A DNA stretch of 64,000 nucleotides from an uncultured Oscillospiraceae bacterium (GTDB lineage: Bacteria > Bacillota > Clostridia > Oscillospirales > Oscillospiraceae): contig CAKTKC010000010.1 in assembly GCA_934569225.1 (NCBI GenBank), positions 34,725 through 98,724 of the forward strand. Direction: 5' to 3'. The first letter of the stretch is position 1. Each line of letters starts with the position of its first letter. This document shows, piece by piece, positions 42,140-50,824 of the stretch. The notes below the pieces were generated by a model, which saw only the letters and a program-made list of their open reading frames with translations, was not told where the DNA came from and did no database searches. Both the position numbers and the translations under genes were made by a program.

Positions 42140-43171
42140 TTAGTTATGGCACCGGACGATGCACTTGACCGTCTGGTCGCCGTACTTCGCGGTGATCTCC
42201 GTGGTTCCGCTTTGCAGCGCCGTGACATAGCCGTTTTCCACCTTGGCAATGTAGGCGTGCTCCACGCTCCACTCCACGTCCTCCGGCTTGAGGTCGCCGC
42301 AGTCCACCAGCTTCAACTGGGTGCTGTAGCCCACCTGCAAACGCATGTCCGTTCTGTCCAGCTTCAGCTCCACCTGGGGCTTCGTCTCTGCCGGCTCGGT
42401 CTGGACGGCGGCTTCCGTCTGAGCTGCCGCGGTGGCCTCCGTGGACGGCTCCGTCTCCGCTTCAAACTGGCAGGTCACGGGGCAGGTCAGCTGCTTGTCG
42501 CCGCAGGTGATATAGATGACCGTCTTGCCTTCGCTCACGGCGGTGATACGGCCATTGGCGTCCACCGTTGCGATGCTCTCGTCGCCGGAGGTGAACACCA
42601 GCTCGTCCGTGGTATTCTCCGGGATGACGACTACATTCAGCAGGAAATAATACCCGGGCTGGGTAAGCTCCGCCGCGCCGCCGGGGAGAGACAGATCCTG
42701 GCAGGGGATCCGCGGTTCGGTAGTCGCGGCCTCCGTCTGGACGGGCTGCTCGGTCTGCACCGTGGGTGCAGCGTCCTTCCCGCCGTGCAGATTGGGCAGC
42801 AGATACCGGAAGAACAGAAACGCCGTTCCCGCCAGCAGGATCACGATCAGTGCCGTCAGAACCACCACGACAGCGGTGTTATGCTCCCGGGGCTGCTCAT
42901 CATAATTCTCCTCGTCGTCCTCCGGCTCGGAGGAATAAGTCTCGTTCTCCGGTTCCGGGAAATCGTCGCTCTGCTCGTCAAAATCAAAAATTTCCTTTTT
43001 CTTCTTCCCGGACGAATAGCGCCCGCCCTTGTTCAGCGCAGGCATCTGATCCATGACCAAATCATCCTCGGTAACGTTGCCGGACATATCCTTGGGGCAG
43101 CCGCAGATGGGGCAGCACTCCGCCGTGTCCGGGTAAGTCGTTCCGCAAATCTCACAGATTATCTTGCTCAT
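42140..43171 (-). CDS. Zinc-ribbon, single-pass membrane protein with Ig-like (BIG2) domains
   Basis: The 343-residue protein starts with a cytoplasmic zinc ribbon (CEICGTTYPDTAECCPICGC, residues 5-24), then an acidic linker, a membrane helix (VVVVLTALIVILLAGTAFLFF, about 102-122) and an outside Thr/Glu linker. Two Ig-like bacterial repeats follow (about 165-235 and 262-343), each with an SIATVDANG- or YIAKVENG-type strand. AGGAGGTAT precedes the ATG at 43171. It is divergent from, and shares a promoter region with, a kinase of similar topology, which suggests a joint envelope-sensing role; this is inferred. Confidence 0.85.
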   Translation of the reverse strand: MSKIICEICGTTYPDTAECCPICGCPKDMSGNVTEDDLVMDQMPALNKGGRYSSGKKKKEIFDFDEQSDDFPEPENETYSSEPEDDEENYDEQPREHNTAVVVVLTALIVILLAGTAFLFFRYLLPNLHGGKDAAPTVQTEQPVQTEAATTEPRIPCQDLSLPGGAAELTQPGYYFLLNVVVIPENTTDELVFTSGDESIATVDANGRITAVSEGKTVIYITCGDKQLTCPVTCQFEAETEPSTEATAAAQTEAAVQTEPAETKPQVELKLDRTDMRLQVGYSTQLKLVDCGDLKPEDVEWSVEHAYIAKVENGYVTALQSGTTEITAKYGDQTVKCIVRCHN

Positions 43172-43219
43172 ATGATACCTCCTGACAAAAATACACATAC
43201 TGCACCATTGTCATCCGCC

Positions 43220-43248
43220 ATTATAGCACTCTTTTCCAAATAAAACAA
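43220..43248 (-). promoter_or_regulatory. Promoter of the zinc-ribbon gene
   Basis: Minus strand TTGTTT (43243-43248), 17-bp spacer, extended -10 TGCTATAAT (-10 hexamer 43220-43225). Confidence 0.75.
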
Positions 43249-43261
43249 CTACAAAATAGTT
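43247..43261. promoter_or_regulatory. Small palindrome between divergent -35 boxes
   Basis: AACTA-CAAAA-TAGTT spans exactly the gap between, and touches, the two -35 hexamers; a possible shared operator. Confidence 0.4.
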
Positions 43262-43288
43262 GCATTTTTCATATTTTTATTTTATGAT
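43260..43288 (+). promoter_or_regulatory. Promoter of the kinase-FN3 gene
   Basis: TTGCAT (43260-43265), 17-bp spacer, TATGAT (43283-43288). Confidence 0.7.
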
Positions 43289-43314
43289 ATAAGGGTTAAA
43301 GGAGGCGATTACGA

Positions 43315-46158
43315 TTGACTGAACTTGCCGAAACCGAACTGATTTCTCCTTTGCTTGACGGATTCGCCATGGGCAACCCCATGAGCAGCCACGACGGTGT
43401 TCGCTGCTGTCCCGCCATTAAGGAAAATTCGGGCGAAAAATACATAGTCAAAATCATTTCCGTGCCTGCCACCCAGGCGCAGCTGGATGCTATGCTCCTG
43501 GCAGGCGCCTATAAGGACATGGCGGGCGCCATGGACTACTTCAAGGGCGTAGCCGATGACGTGGAAAAGGAAGCGGAGTTTTTGCAGAAGCTTTCCAAAC
43601 TGGAGGGCTTTCTTCCCTACGACAGCTGGCAGACCGTGCCCATCAAGCGCCGCCGTCTGGGCTACGAGGTCTACCTGGTCAGCCCCTACAAGCATTCGCT
43701 GGCAAAGTACATCCGCCGCAATCCGGTCACCCATCTGGAAGCGATCAACCTGGGACTTGACCTGTGCTCCGCGCTTTCCGTCTGCCGTCAGGCCGGGTGT
43801 CTGTACGTGGACCTGAAGCCCACCAACATCTTCCTGACCGAGAAGAAGAGCTACCGCATCGGCGATCTGGGCTTCATCCCGCTGGACGCTCTGCGCTACA
43901 CGTCCCTGCCGGACAAGTACCGCAGCCCCTATTCTCCCCCAGAGCTGCACGACGCTATGGCCACGCTGAACGAAACGGCGGATACCTACGCCGTGGGCAT
44001 GATCCTCTATCAGCTTTACAACGACGGCAGTCTGCCCTTCAAGGACAAGGCGCCCGACGAAGCGCTCCCCTCTCCCGTCAATGCCGACTACGAGATCGCG
44101 GAGATCATCATGAAGGCCATTGACCCCGACCCTGCCAAACGCTGGCAGGAGCCGAAGGAGCTGGGTAAGGCGCTGGCCGCCTACATGCAGCGCAATTCCA
44201 TCAACGACACTCCCATCACCATCTACACCCCCATCGAAGCCAAGCCGGAGGATGTGGTGCCGGTGCAGCCCGCCCCCGCTCCCGAGGAAGCCCCCGCCCA
44301 GCCGGAGGAAACCGTCGTGGAGGATACGCAGGACGAAACCCTCCCGGAATCTGCCGACGCGGCCGATCTTCTGCCCCACCAGATGTCCGAGGAAGTTTCC
44401 CAGATCATGGACGAGGCCGACGCCCTGATTGCCCACGAGGTTCCGCAGTCGGCGGTCACGGCGGAACCGGAGGAGGATTCCCCCGACCGTTTCTCCTTCG
44501 CCCAGGACGAGGAGGACAACGAGCCGCTGCCCGACAACAGCAACGAGCCCTTTGCCGACGCGGAGGAAGAAAAGCGTCTGCAAAAGGAAGCGAAGAAGCA
44601 GGAGCGCAGACAGAAAGCCAAAAAGGCCGCCACAGCCGTCATCACGCTGGCGATCCTCGCCGCCATCGGCGCGGGACTGTTCTGGGCGTACCAGAAATAC
44701 TACCTGCAAACCATCAACAGCATTTCCATTGAGGGCGACCAGTACCAGCTGGTTGTCAGCGTGGACACCCAGGTGGACGACTCCAAGCTCAGCGTCATCT
44801 GCATGGACAACTACGGCAATGCCGTGACCCGGGGCGTGGTGGACGGCAAGGCAACCTTTACCGACCTGCTGCCGGATTCCCTGTACCGAATCCAGCTGGA
44901 CATCAGCGGCTTCCACAAGCTGGTGGGTCAGACCTCCGACATCTTCACCACCAAGGGTTCCACCAGAATCGCCAGCTTCTCCGCCATCACCGGCGCCGAG
45001 GACGGCTCCGTCATGCTGAACTTCGCGGTCAGCGGCGCCGACCCGGATGAGTGGGTCGTAAGCTACTCCGCCGAGGGCGAGGAGACGAAAAGCGAAAGCT
45101 TCTCCGGCCACACCGTCACCGTCAAGGGACTGACCGTGGGGAAACTGTACACCTTCACCCTAGAGCCTGCCAACGCTTCCTCCGGGGAGACCTTCACCGG
45201 GGAGAACACCCTGGAATTCATGGCTTCCCGTCTGGTTCTGGCGGAAAATCTGACCGTCGCCGCCAGCAGCGGCAGCGATATGACCGTCCGCTGGGACGCC
45301 CCCGGCGATGTGGTCATCGAAAGCTGGAACGTCCGCTGCTACAGTGATAATAACGGCTACGACAAGCAGCTCACCGTCACCAATACCGAGGTCTACTTCA
45401 CAGACATCGACCCCTCGGCCGCCTACACCATCGAGGTCACGGCCGCCGGCATGACCCAGCCCGCCCGCACCAGCGTCACCGCCAATCCCATCAACATCAC
45501 AAGCATGAACGTGGACGACAGCGCGCTGGATCAGATCGCCGTGACATGGGAATACACCGGCACCGCCCCCTCCGGCGGCTGGCTGCTGATGTACCAGATC
45601 GACGGCAGCCCGACGCCTAACGTGGTCAAGTGCACCCAGCCCTCCGCGGTAATTTCGCCCCTGATTCCCAGCGCGAAGTACCAGTTCACCATTCAGGCGG
45701 CTGACGGCACCTCCATTTTCGGAAACGTCAAGACCCAGACCATCCGCAATGCCAGCGTGTATGACGACCACGGCCTGTCCGGGGACAACATCACCGCCCA
45801 TCTGGTCAAGACGCCGGACACGGAAGATTGGCATTTCGATTCCATCGGCACCGCCGCCTATACCAGTGAATTTGCCGTTGGCGACAAGATTTCCGTGGTC
45901 TTGCAGGGCACCACCAATTTCTACGTCCCCGAAGACCCGTTGGATATCCTCTACGTCATCCGGGACAGCTACGGCAATGTGATTCCCAAATACATTTCCG
46001 AGGACACCGGCGACTGGAAGGAGATCTGGTACGCAGGCGACTACCACTACGGCGAGCTGGATGTTCCCACCGCTCCCGACGCCGTCGGCGATTACTCTCT
46101 CAGTATTTACTTCAACGGTCTGGCCATCACGGTCATCACCTTCACCGTTACGGAGTAA
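43315..46158 (+). CDS. Transmembrane Ser/Thr kinase-like protein with fibronectin III repeats
   Basis: This 947-residue protein has an N-terminal Hanks-type kinase-like domain (about residues 15-295), an acidic linker, one membrane helix (ATAVITLAILAAIGAGLFWAY, about 440-462), then about four fibronectin III-like domains (470-818) and a last beta domain. Catalytic residues are mostly kept: beta-3 Lys in YIVKIIS, catalytic Asp and Asn in YVDLKPTNIF, metal Asp in IGDLGF (DFG to DLG) and SPPEL for APE. The glycine-rich loop is not recognisable. TTG 43315 is the start, 9 nt behind AAAGGAGG. It probably senses outside signals or wall material and may act with the divergent zinc-ribbon protein. Confidence 0.85.
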   Translation: MTELAETELISPLLDGFAMGNPMSSHDGVRCCPAIKENSGEKYIVKIISVPATQAQLDAMLLAGAYKDMAGAMDYFKGVADDVEKEAEFLQKLSKLEGFLPYDSWQTVPIKRRRLGYEVYLVSPYKHSLAKYIRRNPVTHLEAINLGLDLCSALSVCRQAGCLYVDLKPTNIFLTEKKSYRIGDLGFIPLDALRYTSLPDKYRSPYSPPELHDAMATLNETADTYAVGMILYQLYNDGSLPFKDKAPDEALPSPVNADYEIAEIIMKAIDPDPAKRWQEPKELGKALAAYMQRNSINDTPITIYTPIEAKPEDVVPVQPAPAPEEAPAQPEETVVEDTQDETLPESADAADLLPHQMSEEVSQIMDEADALIAHEVPQSAVTAEPEEDSPDRFSFAQDEEDNEPLPDNSNEPFADAEEEKRLQKEAKKQERRQKAKKAATAVITLAILAAIGAGLFWAYQKYYLQTINSISIEGDQYQLVVSVDTQVDDSKLSVICMDNYGNAVTRGVVDGKATFTDLLPDSLYRIQLDISGFHKLVGQTSDIFTTKGSTRIASFSAITGAEDGSVMLNFAVSGADPDEWVVSYSAEGEETKSESFSGHTVTVKGLTVGKLYTFTLEPANASSGETFTGENTLEFMASRLVLAENLTVAASSGSDMTVRWDAPGDVVIESWNVRCYSDNNGYDKQLTVTNTEVYFTDIDPSAAYTIEVTAAGMTQPARTSVTANPINITSMNVDDSALDQIAVTWEYTGTAPSGGWLLMYQIDGSPTPNVVKCTQPSAVISPLIPSAKYQFTIQAADGTSIFGNVKTQTIRNASVYDDHGLSGDNITAHLVKTPDTEDWHFDSIGTAAYTSEFAVGDKISVVLQGTTNFYVPEDPLDILYVIRDSYGNVIPKYISEDTGDWKEIWYAGDYHYGELDVPTAPDAVGDYSLSIYFNGLAITVITFTVTE

Positions 46159-46192
46159 GGATTTTCTCACAAAGCAGCCCCAGCTTTAACAG

Positions 46193-46383
46193 GTAGTCGT
46201 AAAACAGTTTAATGGAGCGTATCAGTATGATATGCTCCATTTCTTATACAAGCACGCACCCCCTTGGCTCCCCCTTTGGGGGAGCTGTCACCGAAGGTGA
46301 CTGAGAGGGTATGGCACCCCCATTTCCCCTCTCCGTCCTCGCTTCGCTCGGCCACCTCTCCCATAGGGAGAGGCAAGGGGTGC
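46193..46383. repeat. Structured intergenic repeat, copy B
   Basis: Second copy of the element at 14300-14492. The first hairpin is 46211-46218/46234-46241. In the next hairpin, copy A CTCTCCC/GGGAGAG becomes CTCCCCC/GGGGGAG, so pairing is kept. The remaining bases to about 46500 hold no recognisable gene. Confidence 0.85.
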
Positions 46384-46525
46384 TCGCACGGTACACCAAA
46401 GAGCTGCTTTTTCGTGTTTCCGGAAAATCCCCATGTATTTTTGTCCAAAAAGCACATGCCGTTTCCAAAGCACCTTGTGATAATCGCCGATTTTTGGAAT
46501 TGTTCACACATTTTCCCCGGAGATG

Positions 46526-46534
46526 TGTTATACT
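46526..46534 (+). promoter_or_regulatory. Extended -10 promoter of the phospholipase-like gene
   Basis: TGTTATACT; a possible -35 TTCACA (46503-46508) is 20 bp away, which is long. Confidence 0.45.
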
Positions 46535-46567
46535 CTTTCGGAAACCTCAAAAGGAAGGAGCTGCAAC

Positions 46568-47119
46568 ATGCGCGGAAAAAGTCACCGCTGTCTGGGAAAA
46601 TACCTGGTGCAGCACTACATGAGCGACACCCCGGAGCGGTATGTGAAGGCCTTTTTGCTGGGATGCATCGAGCCGGATCGGAACCCCGCTACATACCTGA
46701 AAGGCTCCATCCGCTGCCAGTGGCTGCGGGGTCACAATTACCGCAATGCCCGGCGCTTCATGCGTGCCATTTCCGCCCGGCTGGAACGGAAGGAAAAGCT
46801 GAACCTGTTTGACTACTACACCCTGGGCAAGCTGATCCACTACACCACCGACGCGTTCACCTACGCCCACAACGACACCTTCCCCACCGCCCTGAGCGAT
46901 CATCGGGAATATGAAGCGGCGCTGCAAGACCATTTTCTGGAATACATGAAGCAAGACCCCAAGGTCAACCCGAAAATCGCCGGAAGCGTGATGGAAGCCA
47001 TTTACAGCTACCACCGGGAGTATGAAGCCCAGGCGGCAAACATCTACACCGATACCCGCTTTGCCCTGAACGCCTGCTGCTGTGTGCTGGCCGTATTGCT
47101 GACCAACCCCATCTTCTGA
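46568..47119 (+). CDS. Zinc-dependent phospholipase C-like protein
   Basis: The 183-residue, all-helical protein resembles the Zn-dependent phospholipase C/S1-P1 superfamily: an N-terminal HRCLGKYLV, Asp/Glu-containing GCIEPDRNPATYLKG and the metal-site helix GKLIHYTTDAFTYAHN. No signal peptide is present, unlike secreted family members, so it probably acts in the cytoplasm or is a metal-binding relative of unknown substrate. AAGGAG precedes the ATG at 46568; the longer frame has no ribosome site. It is 12 bases ahead of a VanZ-like gene. Confidence 0.75.
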   Translation: MRGKSHRCLGKYLVQHYMSDTPERYVKAFLLGCIEPDRNPATYLKGSIRCQWLRGHNYRNARRFMRAISARLERKEKLNLFDYYTLGKLIHYTTDAFTYAHNDTFPTALSDHREYEAALQDHFLEYMKQDPKVNPKIAGSVMEAIYSYHREYEAQAANIYTDTRFALNACCCVLAVLLTNPIF

Positions 47120-47131
47120 CGGAGGCTGCCG

Positions 47132-47722
47132 ATGTACAGATTTTTTGACATGGGTCTGGAAGCCGGCGTGGCGGCGGTAATTCTGGTTCCGTTATTTCTC
47201 GTCGTAAACCGGATTTATTTCCATGATTTGGGGCGCACCGTCGGCTACCTTATTTTCGCCATATACCTGGCCGGTGTGGACGCCGTGGTGGGGCTTCCCT
47301 GCATAACCTATATCCGCCTGGATTTTAACTACAATTTTGTCCCGTTTCTGTATATGTTTTCAGATTGCAAAAACAGTCTGCTAAACGTGCTGCTGTTCGT
47401 TCCGCTGGGCTTCTTTCTTCCCCTTTTCTGGAAGAAATTCAGTGCCTTCGGGTACACGCTTCTGTTCGGCTTCTGCACCTCCCTGCTCATTGAGCTTTTG
47501 CAGATTTTCACCTTCCGGGCGACGGACATCAACGACCTGATGACCAACACCGTCGGTACGGTTTTAGGGTATCTGCTTGCCAGAGTCGTGCTGAAGCTTT
47601 TCCCGGGGACGGAGCCGTCGGCGCGGACAAAGGATGTGTTTCTCGTCTGCGGCATGACCTTCGGCGTCATGTTCTTCGTGCAGCCGTTTCTGGCGGCGCT
47701 GGTCTGGAATTGGATAGTGTGA
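47132..47722 (+). CDS. VanZ-like family membrane protein
   Basis: The 196-residue protein has about five membrane helices and the VanZ-like core (NLLLFVPLGF-type NVLLFVPLGFFLPLFW; IELLQIFTFRATDINDLMTNTVGTVLGY). VanZ itself raises teicoplanin resistance; the role of most homologues is unknown. ACGGAGG precedes the ATG. Probably co-transcribed with the phospholipase-like gene, and closed by a terminator. Confidence 0.9.
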   Translation: MYRFFDMGLEAGVAAVILVPLFLVVNRIYFHDLGRTVGYLIFAIYLAGVDAVVGLPCITYIRLDFNYNFVPFLYMFSDCKNSLLNVLLFVPLGFFLPLFWKKFSAFGYTLLFGFCTSLLIELLQIFTFRATDINDLMTNTVGTVLGYLLARVVLKLFPGTEPSARTKDVFLVCGMTFGVMFFVQPFLAALVWNWIV

Positions 47723-47726
47723 AACT

Positions 47727-47761
47727 TCAGCGGCATTTTCAAGGGAATGCCGCTGATTTTT
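47727..47761 (+). terminator. Terminator after the VanZ-like gene
   Basis: Perfect 11-bp stem 47727-47737/47746-47756, then TTTTT. Confidence 0.9.
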
Positions 47762-47838
47762 GCGTCATATGTTCCTCCGGTTCTCTTTTCTCACCCAAAG
47801 CATAGGATGTTCCATACATCTGAATTTGAGGTGGTACT

Positions 47839-48450
47839 ATGGAACATAATGCAAATCAAATCACCCTGCGGGGAAATCTGTCCGCACCCCCCACGTTTTC
47901 CCACGAAAACCATGGAAAGCAGTTTTACCGTTTTTTTCTGGAGGTGCCGAGGCTTTCCGGGGCGGCGGACACCCTGCCGGTCATCGCGGAAGCCTCCCTT
48001 CTGGAATCCGCTGGAATTGACCCGGGCGGGATGCTCACCGTCACCGGCCAGATCCGCTCCCACAACGTCCGCACCGACGGGCGGCGGCATCTGATGATAT
48101 TCGTCTTCGCGTCGGCGCTGACCTGCGAGGACGGCGAAGCGCTGAACGACGCGGTACTGGAGGGCTTCCTCTGCCGGGAACCAATTTACCGCCGCACCCC
48201 TCTGGGGCGGGAGATCTGCGACGTGATGCTGGCGGTGCCGAGGGCGTTCCAGCGAGTGGATTATCTGCCCTGCATCCTTTGGGGCAGGACGGCGCAGGAG
48301 GCTTCCCGGTGCCACACCCGGGATAAGATCGGCATCACAGGCCGATTGCAGAGCCGCGTCTACACAAAACTGACCGAGGAAGGCGCGGAGGAGCGAACGG
48401 CCTACGAGATTTCCGCCCTCACTGCCCAGATTCCCATGGATTTACTGTAA
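47839..48450 (+). CDS. Tandem OB-fold, single-stranded DNA-binding-like protein
   Basis: The 203-residue protein has two SSB-like OB folds in tandem. The first (about 7-98) begins ITLRGNLSAPPTFSHENHGKQFYRFFLEV; the second (about 105-200) begins NDAVLEGFLCREPIYRRTPLGREICDVMLAVPR and has the SSB-like YLPCILWGRTAQEA. The acidic C-terminal tail of housekeeping SSB, which recruits partners, is missing. It is probably an accessory DNA-binding protein. GAGGTGG precedes the ATG. The gene lies just before nth but outside its promoter. Confidence 0.75.
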   Translation: MEHNANQITLRGNLSAPPTFSHENHGKQFYRFFLEVPRLSGAADTLPVIAEASLLESAGIDPGGMLTVTGQIRSHNVRTDGRRHLMIFVFASALTCEDGEALNDAVLEGFLCREPIYRRTPLGREICDVMLAVPRAFQRVDYLPCILWGRTAQEASRCHTRDKIGITGRLQSRVYTKLTEEGAEERTAYEISALTAQIPMDLL

Positions 48451-48467
48451 CGGCTTGTCTTTTTTTG

Positions 48468-48496
48468 TTGCAAAACTACGGTTTTCGTGGTATATT
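48468..48496 (+). promoter_or_regulatory. Promoter of nth
   Basis: TTGCAA (48468-48473), 17-bp spacer, extended -10 TGGTATATT (-10 hexamer 48491-48496). Confidence 0.75.
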
Positions 48497-48526
48497 GGGG
48501 CAAAACAGATAAAAGGAACGATTCTC

Positions 48527-49165
48527 GTGAACAAAAAAGAAAAAGCAAAAGCCATCATTGATATCCTCAAGCAGCGCTACGACGACGCGGCCTGCGCCCT
48601 GCATTACGCGAAAGACTACGAGCTGATGATCGCCGTGCGGCTCTCCGCCCAGTGTACCGACGCCCGTGTGAATCTGGTGACCCCCGCCCTCTTTGCCGCC
48701 TACCCCACGCTGGAAGCCATGGCGGCGGCAGATATCGCCGATGTGGAAAACTACGTCCGCTCCTGCGGCTTTTACAAGCACAAGGCGCGGGACATCGTCC
48801 TCGCCTGTCAGATGCTGCTGACGGACTACGGCGGAAAAGTCCCCGGCACCATGGAGGAACTGCTGCGCCTTCCCGGCGTGGGGCGGAAAACCGCAAATCT
48901 GTTGCTGGGCGACCTGTACGCCGTCCCGGGCAGCGTCGTGTGCGACACCCACTGCATCCGCATCTGCGGACGGCTGGGGCTGAGCACGGGCAAGGAGCCG
49001 GAAAAGGTGGAGCAGCAGCTGCGCAAGATCCTCCCCCCGGAGGAAAGCTCGGACTTCTGCCACCGGATCGTCCTCTTTGGCCGGGACTGCTGCACCGCCC
49101 GGAATCCCATGTGCGGCGAATGCCCGCTGACCATGTACTGTAAAGAGTTCAATCCGCAGGCGTAA
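48527..49165 (+). CDS. nth: Endonuclease III (DNA glycosylase/AP lyase)
   Basis: The 212-residue enzyme removes oxidised pyrimidines. It shows the helix-hairpin-helix with catalytic Lys (LPGVGRKTANLLLG), the catalytic Asp in VVCDTHCIRI and the 4Fe-4S cluster C-x6-C-x2-C-x5-C at the end (CTARNPMCGECPLTMYC). The GTG at 48527 is chosen: AAGGA lies 9 nt ahead and the protein begins normally; upstream codons cross the promoter. It is the third base-excision repair gene in the window. Confidence 0.95.
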   Translation: MNKKEKAKAIIDILKQRYDDAACALHYAKDYELMIAVRLSAQCTDARVNLVTPALFAAYPTLEAMAAADIADVENYVRSCGFYKHKARDIVLACQMLLTDYGGKVPGTMEELLRLPGVGRKTANLLLGDLYAVPGSVVCDTHCIRICGRLGLSTGKEPEKVEQQLRKILPPEESSDFCHRIVLFGRDCCTARNPMCGECPLTMYCKEFNPQA

Positions 49166-49268
49166 AACAGCGCCGTTTTCGGTCGAAACCGATTGATTCC
49201 GGAACATTTTTCATTTCTGTTCTGTCACCCTCCCTGTCCGCATATGCTGTGGACAAGGGGGGATTTCT

Positions 49269-50789
49269 TTGCCCAAAAAGCTGCCGATCTTCTATTCCGC
49301 TCTGCTGCTCACAGGGGTGAACCTGCTGCTGCGGCTGGTGGGAACTTCTTTTCAGGTGTATATCTCCGGGCGCATCGGCGCTGCCGGAGTGGGTCTTTTG
49401 CAGCTGACCATGTCCGTGGGAAGCCTCGCCATGGTGACCGGCATTGCCGGTGTGCGAACCGCCGCCATGTACCTGACCGCCGAGGAGCTGGGGAAAAAGC
49501 GCCCCGGAAATATGACTTGGGTTCTGTCCGGCTGCTTCGTGTACAGCATTCTGTGCAGTACCGCCGTGGCCGCCGCCCTCTATTTTCTCGCGCCCGCGCT
49601 GGCGGAAAACTGGATTGGGGACGTGCGCACGGTGAATTCCCTGCGGCTGTTTGCCGCGTTTCTTCCCGTCTCCTGCCTGTGCGGCGTCATGACGGGGTAT
49701 TTCACCGCTGCCAACCGTATCGGGACGCTGGCCGCGGTGGAAGCGGCGGAGCAGCTGTGCTCCATGGTCGTGACCACGGCCGTGCTGACCCTCTGGGCGG
49801 GGGACGACCCCGGGCGCGCCTGTCAGAGCGTGGTCATGGGCGGATGCTTCGGCGCCTGCCTGACGCTGTGCTGCCTGATGCTGCTGCGCCTTGCCGAGCG
49901 GGGAAAGCCCGGGGCAAAAATCCCCATAAGGAGCCGTCTTTTACAGGCAGCCGTCCCCCTTGCCATGGCGGATGTACTGAAATCCGGCATCAGCACCACG
50001 GAAAATCTGATGGTTCCCAAGCGCCTGGCGCTGAACTCCCTGATTGACAGCCCCCTTGCGGCCTTCGGCGTCGTCAGCGGCATGGTGTTCCCTGTCCTGA
50101 TGTTCCCCGCCTGTATCCTGTTCGGTCTGGCCGAGCTGCTCATCCCGGAGCTTGCCCGGTGTGCCGCCGCAGGAAGCAGACAGCGCATCTCCTATCTGGT
50201 GCGGCGGAGTCTGCGCACCGCAATGCTGTACGGCATCGTGTTCAGCGGTCTGGAATTTCTGCTGGCCGAAGGGCTGTGCAGTTCCCTGTACCACAATGCC
50301 GAAGCGGGACATTGGCTGCGGCTTTATGCGCTGCTCATTCCCATGCTTTACTGCGACGCCATCACCGACGCCATGACCAAAGGCTTGGGGCAGCAGAAGG
50401 TCTGCGTCCGCTACAACATCATCACCAATTCCATGGATGTGCTTTTTCTGTATTTTTTGCTGCCGAAATACGGAATGGAAGGTTACTTTTTCAGCTTTTT
50501 CATCACCCATCTGGTGAATTTCATTCTCAGTCTGCGGCGGCTTCTGACCATCACCGGAGAGACCATCCCCTTCTCCGCCCCGGCGCTGTCCGTTGCGGCC
50601 GCCATTGCCGCCGGATGGGGTGCTTCCCGCTTTGCCGCCCCGGTGCTTCGGGCAGGAACATATCCCATTCTGCTGGGCTGCCTGATGTGTCTGTTTGGGG
50701 TTCTGGGGCGGGAAGACATCGCCTGGCTCAAGGGACTTCTCCGGGGTAAGGCCATCACAAAAGCACGCACATTCTCCAAAAGTGCATGA
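49269..50789 (+). CDS. spoVB: SpoVB/MurJ-like lipid flippase (MOP superfamily)
   Basis: The 506-residue protein has about 14 membrane helices of the polysaccharide biosynthesis/MATE-like fold and reads like SpoVB: FYSALLLTGVNLLLRLVGTSFQVYISGRIGAAGVGLLQL at the start, and ISTTENLMVPKRL and FGVVSGMVFPVLMFP in the middle. SpoVB supports spore cortex synthesis, presumably by flipping lipid-linked precursors. TTG 49269 follows AAGGGGGG. The gene is alone and closed by a perfect palindromic terminator. Confidence 0.88.
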   Translation: MPKKLPIFYSALLLTGVNLLLRLVGTSFQVYISGRIGAAGVGLLQLTMSVGSLAMVTGIAGVRTAAMYLTAEELGKKRPGNMTWVLSGCFVYSILCSTAVAAALYFLAPALAENWIGDVRTVNSLRLFAAFLPVSCLCGVMTGYFTAANRIGTLAAVEAAEQLCSMVVTTAVLTLWAGDDPGRACQSVVMGGCFGACLTLCCLMLLRLAERGKPGAKIPIRSRLLQAAVPLAMADVLKSGISTTENLMVPKRLALNSLIDSPLAAFGVVSGMVFPVLMFPACILFGLAELLIPELARCAAAGSRQRISYLVRRSLRTAMLYGIVFSGLEFLLAEGLCSSLYHNAEAGHWLRLYALLIPMLYCDAITDAMTKGLGQQKVCVRYNIITNSMDVLFLYFLLPKYGMEGYFFSFFITHLVNFILSLRRLLTITGETIPFSAPALSVAAAIAAGWGASRFAAPVLRAGTYPILLGCLMCLFGVLGREDIAWLKGLLRGKAITKARTFSKSA

Positions 50790-50818
50790 AAAATGACCCG
50801 CCATGGCGGGTCATTTTT
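50789..50818. terminator. Bidirectional terminator between spoVB and pepD
   Basis: Perfect palindrome 50789-50818 centred on CCATGG, with A and T runs at its ends. Confidence 0.9.
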
Positions 50819-50824
50819 GCGTTT

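Noticed and set aside
43309..45111. Minus-strand frame opposite the kinase gene
   Set aside because: Shadow of the kinase-FN3 coding sequence.
14300..46383. The two structured repeats as CRISPR or transposon ends of one 32-kb composite element
   Set aside because: They are direct, not inverted; the DNA between them is core genes with no transposase.
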